Below, piece by piece: positions 62,488-64,000 of a DNA stretch of 64,000 nt. This DNA is from Sphingobium bisphenolivorans (lineage in GTDB: Bacteria; Pseudomonadota; Alphaproteobacteria; Sphingomonadales; Sphingomonadaceae), in assembly GCF_000412635.1 (NCBI RefSeq), contig NZ_ASTG01000005.1, forward strand, positions 62,001 to 126,000. Direction: 5' to 3'. The translations under genes were made by a program, and so were the position numbers. The notes under the pieces were generated by a model. That model saw only the letters and a program-made list of their open reading frames with translations, made no database searches and had not been told where the DNA came from. Each line of letters opens with the position of its first letter. Position 1 is the first letter of the stretch.

Positions 62488-64000
62488 TCAGGCGGCCAGC
62501 GCTTCCGCGATCAGGCGGCGGCTGTTGGCAATGCCGTAGAGCGCGATGAAGCTGCCCATGCGCGGCCCCTGATCGGCGCCAAGCAGCGTCTGGTACAGCG
62601 CCTTGAACCAGTCGCGCAGCTCGGCAAAGCCATACGCCTCGTCCTTGCCGATGGCATAGACGATGTTCTGGATATCCTCCGCCGAAGCGGTGTCGGGCAG
62701 GCCGGCCAGTTCCTCGTCCAGCTTAGATAGCGCGGCCGCTTCGTTCGGCGCAGGCGCGCGGCGCTTGAGCGTCGGCGCGACGAAATCACGATGATAGGCC
62801 AGCGCATGGCCGATCAGCGCGTCCAGCTCGGGATAGGTTTCCGCGCTGGAGCCGGGGACGTAATTCTGCAAATAACCCCAGACCTGCTCACGGCTGGCGT
62901 CGCCCATCACGCCGACCAGATTGAGCAACAGGCCGAAGGTCACCGGCAACTCGCCCTGCGGCAGCTTGCCGTCATGGATGTGGTGGACGGGATTGCCCAG
63001 CTGCTGCTCGATAGCCTGCTTGGGATAATTGCCCCGGAACTGCCAATATTCGTCCACCGCCCGGGGGATGACGCCCATGTGCAGCTGCTTCGCCTTCTTC
63101 GGCTCGCGATAGGCGTAGAAGGCCAGGCTCTCCTGTGGGCCATAGGTCAGCCACTGGTCTAAGCTGAGGCCATTGCCCTTGGACTTGGAGATTTTCTCGC
63201 CCTTTTCGTCGAGGAACATCTCATAGTTGAAACCCTCGGGCGGGCGGGCGCCGAGCGCGCGACAGATCTTCGACGACTGCGTCACCGAATCGATCAGGTC
63301 CTTCCCCGCCATCTCGTAATCGACGCCGAGCGCAACCCAGCGCATCGCCCAGTCGACCTTCCATTGCAGCTTCGCGCCGCCGGACAGGATCGATTGTTCG
63401 ATGACCTCGCCCTCATCCTCGAAGCGGACGAGGCCCGCGTCGGCGTCCAGCACCTCGACCGGCACCTGAAGCACGACACCGCTCTTCGGGCTGATCGGCA
63501 GGACCGGCGAATAGGTCGCCTGCCGCTCCTTGCGCAGTGTCGGCAGCATGATGTCCATGATGTCCTGATAATGGCGCAGCACATTGCGGAGCGCGTCATC
63601 GAACGCGCCGGACTGGTAGCGGTCGGTCGCCGAGACAAATTCATAGTCGAAGCCGAACCGATCGAGGAATTCGCGCAGCATCGCGTTATTGTGATGCGCG
63701 AAGCTCTCGAACTTTTCGAAGGGGTCCGGCACCTGCGTCAGCGGCTTGCCCAGATGCTCGGCCAGCATCGCCTGATTGGGCACATTGTCCGGCACCTTGC
63801 GCAGGCCATCCATGTCGTCGCTGAACGCGATCAGTCGCGTGGGAATGTCCGAAAGCGCATGATAGGCATTGCGGACCATGGTGGTGCGCAGCACTTCGTT
63901 GAAAGTGCCGATATGCGGCAGGCCAGAGGGCCCGTAACCGGTTTCGAACAGGACATAGCCTTTCTCCGGCGCGCCGTTCTGATAGCGCTTCAGGAGCTTG
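62488..64000 (-). CDS. lysK: Lysyl-tRNA synthetase, class I (N-terminus beyond window)
   Basis: Charges tRNA-Lys. The frame is open to the right edge and continues beyond it; 503 residues are visible, of a protein of about 520-530. Near the edge [13 protein letters not shown] contains the class I HIGH motif (PHIG), and [10 protein letters not shown] is the KMSKS loop. The class I (archaeal-type) LysRS, not class II, is typical of alphaproteobacteria. The C-terminal alpha-helix bundle ends at LIAEALAA. The upstream start is outside this window. The gene is on the minus strand, next to the structured spacer. Confidence 0.96.
   Translation of the reverse strand, partial: KLLKRYQNGAPEKGYVLFETGYGPSGLPHIGTFNEVLRTTMVRNAYHALSDIPTRLIAFSDDMDGLRKVPDNVPNQAMLAEHLGKPLTQVPDPFEKFESFAHHNNAMLREFLDRFGFDYEFVSATDRYQSGAFDDALRNVLRHYQDIMDIMLPTLRKERQATYSPVLPISPKSGVVLQVPVEVLDADAGLVRFEDEGEVIEQSILSGGAKLQWKVDWAMRWVALGVDYEMAGKDLIDSVTQSSKICRALGARPPEGFNYEMFLDEKGEKISKSKGNGLSLDQWLTYGPQESLAFYAYREPKKAKQLHMGVIPRAVDEYWQFRGNYPKQAIEQQLGNPVHHIHDGKLPQGELPVTFGLLLNLVGVMGDASREQVWGYLQNYVPGSSAETYPELDALIGHALAYHRDFVAPTLKRRAPAPNEAAALSKLDEELAGLPDTASAEDIQNIVYAIGKDEAYGFAELRDWFKALYQTLLGADQGPRMGSFIALYGIANSRRLIAEALAA

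Overview
The window is GC-rich chromosomal DNA of an alphaproteobacterium, most likely a member of the Sphingomonadaceae close to Sphingobium or Sphingomonas. This is inferred from a class I lysyl-tRNA synthetase (LysK), a MetH split into two genes under an ArsR-methyltransferase regulator, proline-rich TonB with ExbB and two ExbD, RcnB-type exported proteins, a polyhydroxyalkanoate synthase with phasin, and short intergenic palindromes typical of sphingomonad genomes. The genes look like core chromosome: codon use is even, and I see no insertion sequence, prophage, integrase, CRISPR array, rRNA or tRNA. No gene-free stretch exceeds 300 bases; the longest are about 230-280 bases and hold hairpins, operators or repeats.

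Left part (1-14.1 kb): yggT (cut by the edge), argB, then a minus-strand polyphosphate/replication block (DUF2066 protein, hda-like, ppk, ppx) divergent from purM and a purN fused to a YjbR-like domain. An ABC-2 ATPase, nadB, an exported alpha/beta hydrolase and a class A beta-lactamase-like lipoprotein follow. Methionine/SAM cycle (14.1-19.8 kb): an operon of four minus-strand genes, regulator-methyltransferase, metF, metH N-half and metH C-half, with a perfect-arm palindromic operator just before the regulator.

Middle (20-37.7 kb): small envelope proteins, rpmB, tadA, a GT-C-type membrane protein divergent from GtrA, a LytS/LytTR-type two-component pair, HxlR regulator, the single RelA/SpoT homolog, topoisomerase IB, a mechanosensitive channel, a dipeptide epimerase, a methyltransferase joined through a membrane segment to an anti-sigma-like domain, an ABC exporter and a PilZ protein. 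The tonB-exbB-exbD-exbD set lies at 38-40.6 kb.

Right part (40.8-64 kb): hom and glpX, a MerC-like protein, a MASE1-PAS-GGDEF cyclase, glpD-glpK, clpS, phasin and phaC with a TGC-rich inverted repeat between them, an AlaC/DapL-type aminotransferase, DUF2721 plus an orphan [2Fe-2S] subunit, a DODA-type dioxygenase, a heme oxygenase-bacteriophytochrome operon, two RcnB proteins flanking a 2-oxoglutarate oxygenase, and lysK running off the right edge.

The most unusual items are the methyltransferase/anti-sigma chimera (34.2-35.5 kb), the PurN-YjbR fusion (8.3-9.3 kb), the regulator-operator arrangement of the SAM cycle operon (16.8-19.8 kb) and the Asn/Ala heptad lipoprotein (20.0 kb). Functions are read from motifs and family knowledge; no database search was run.
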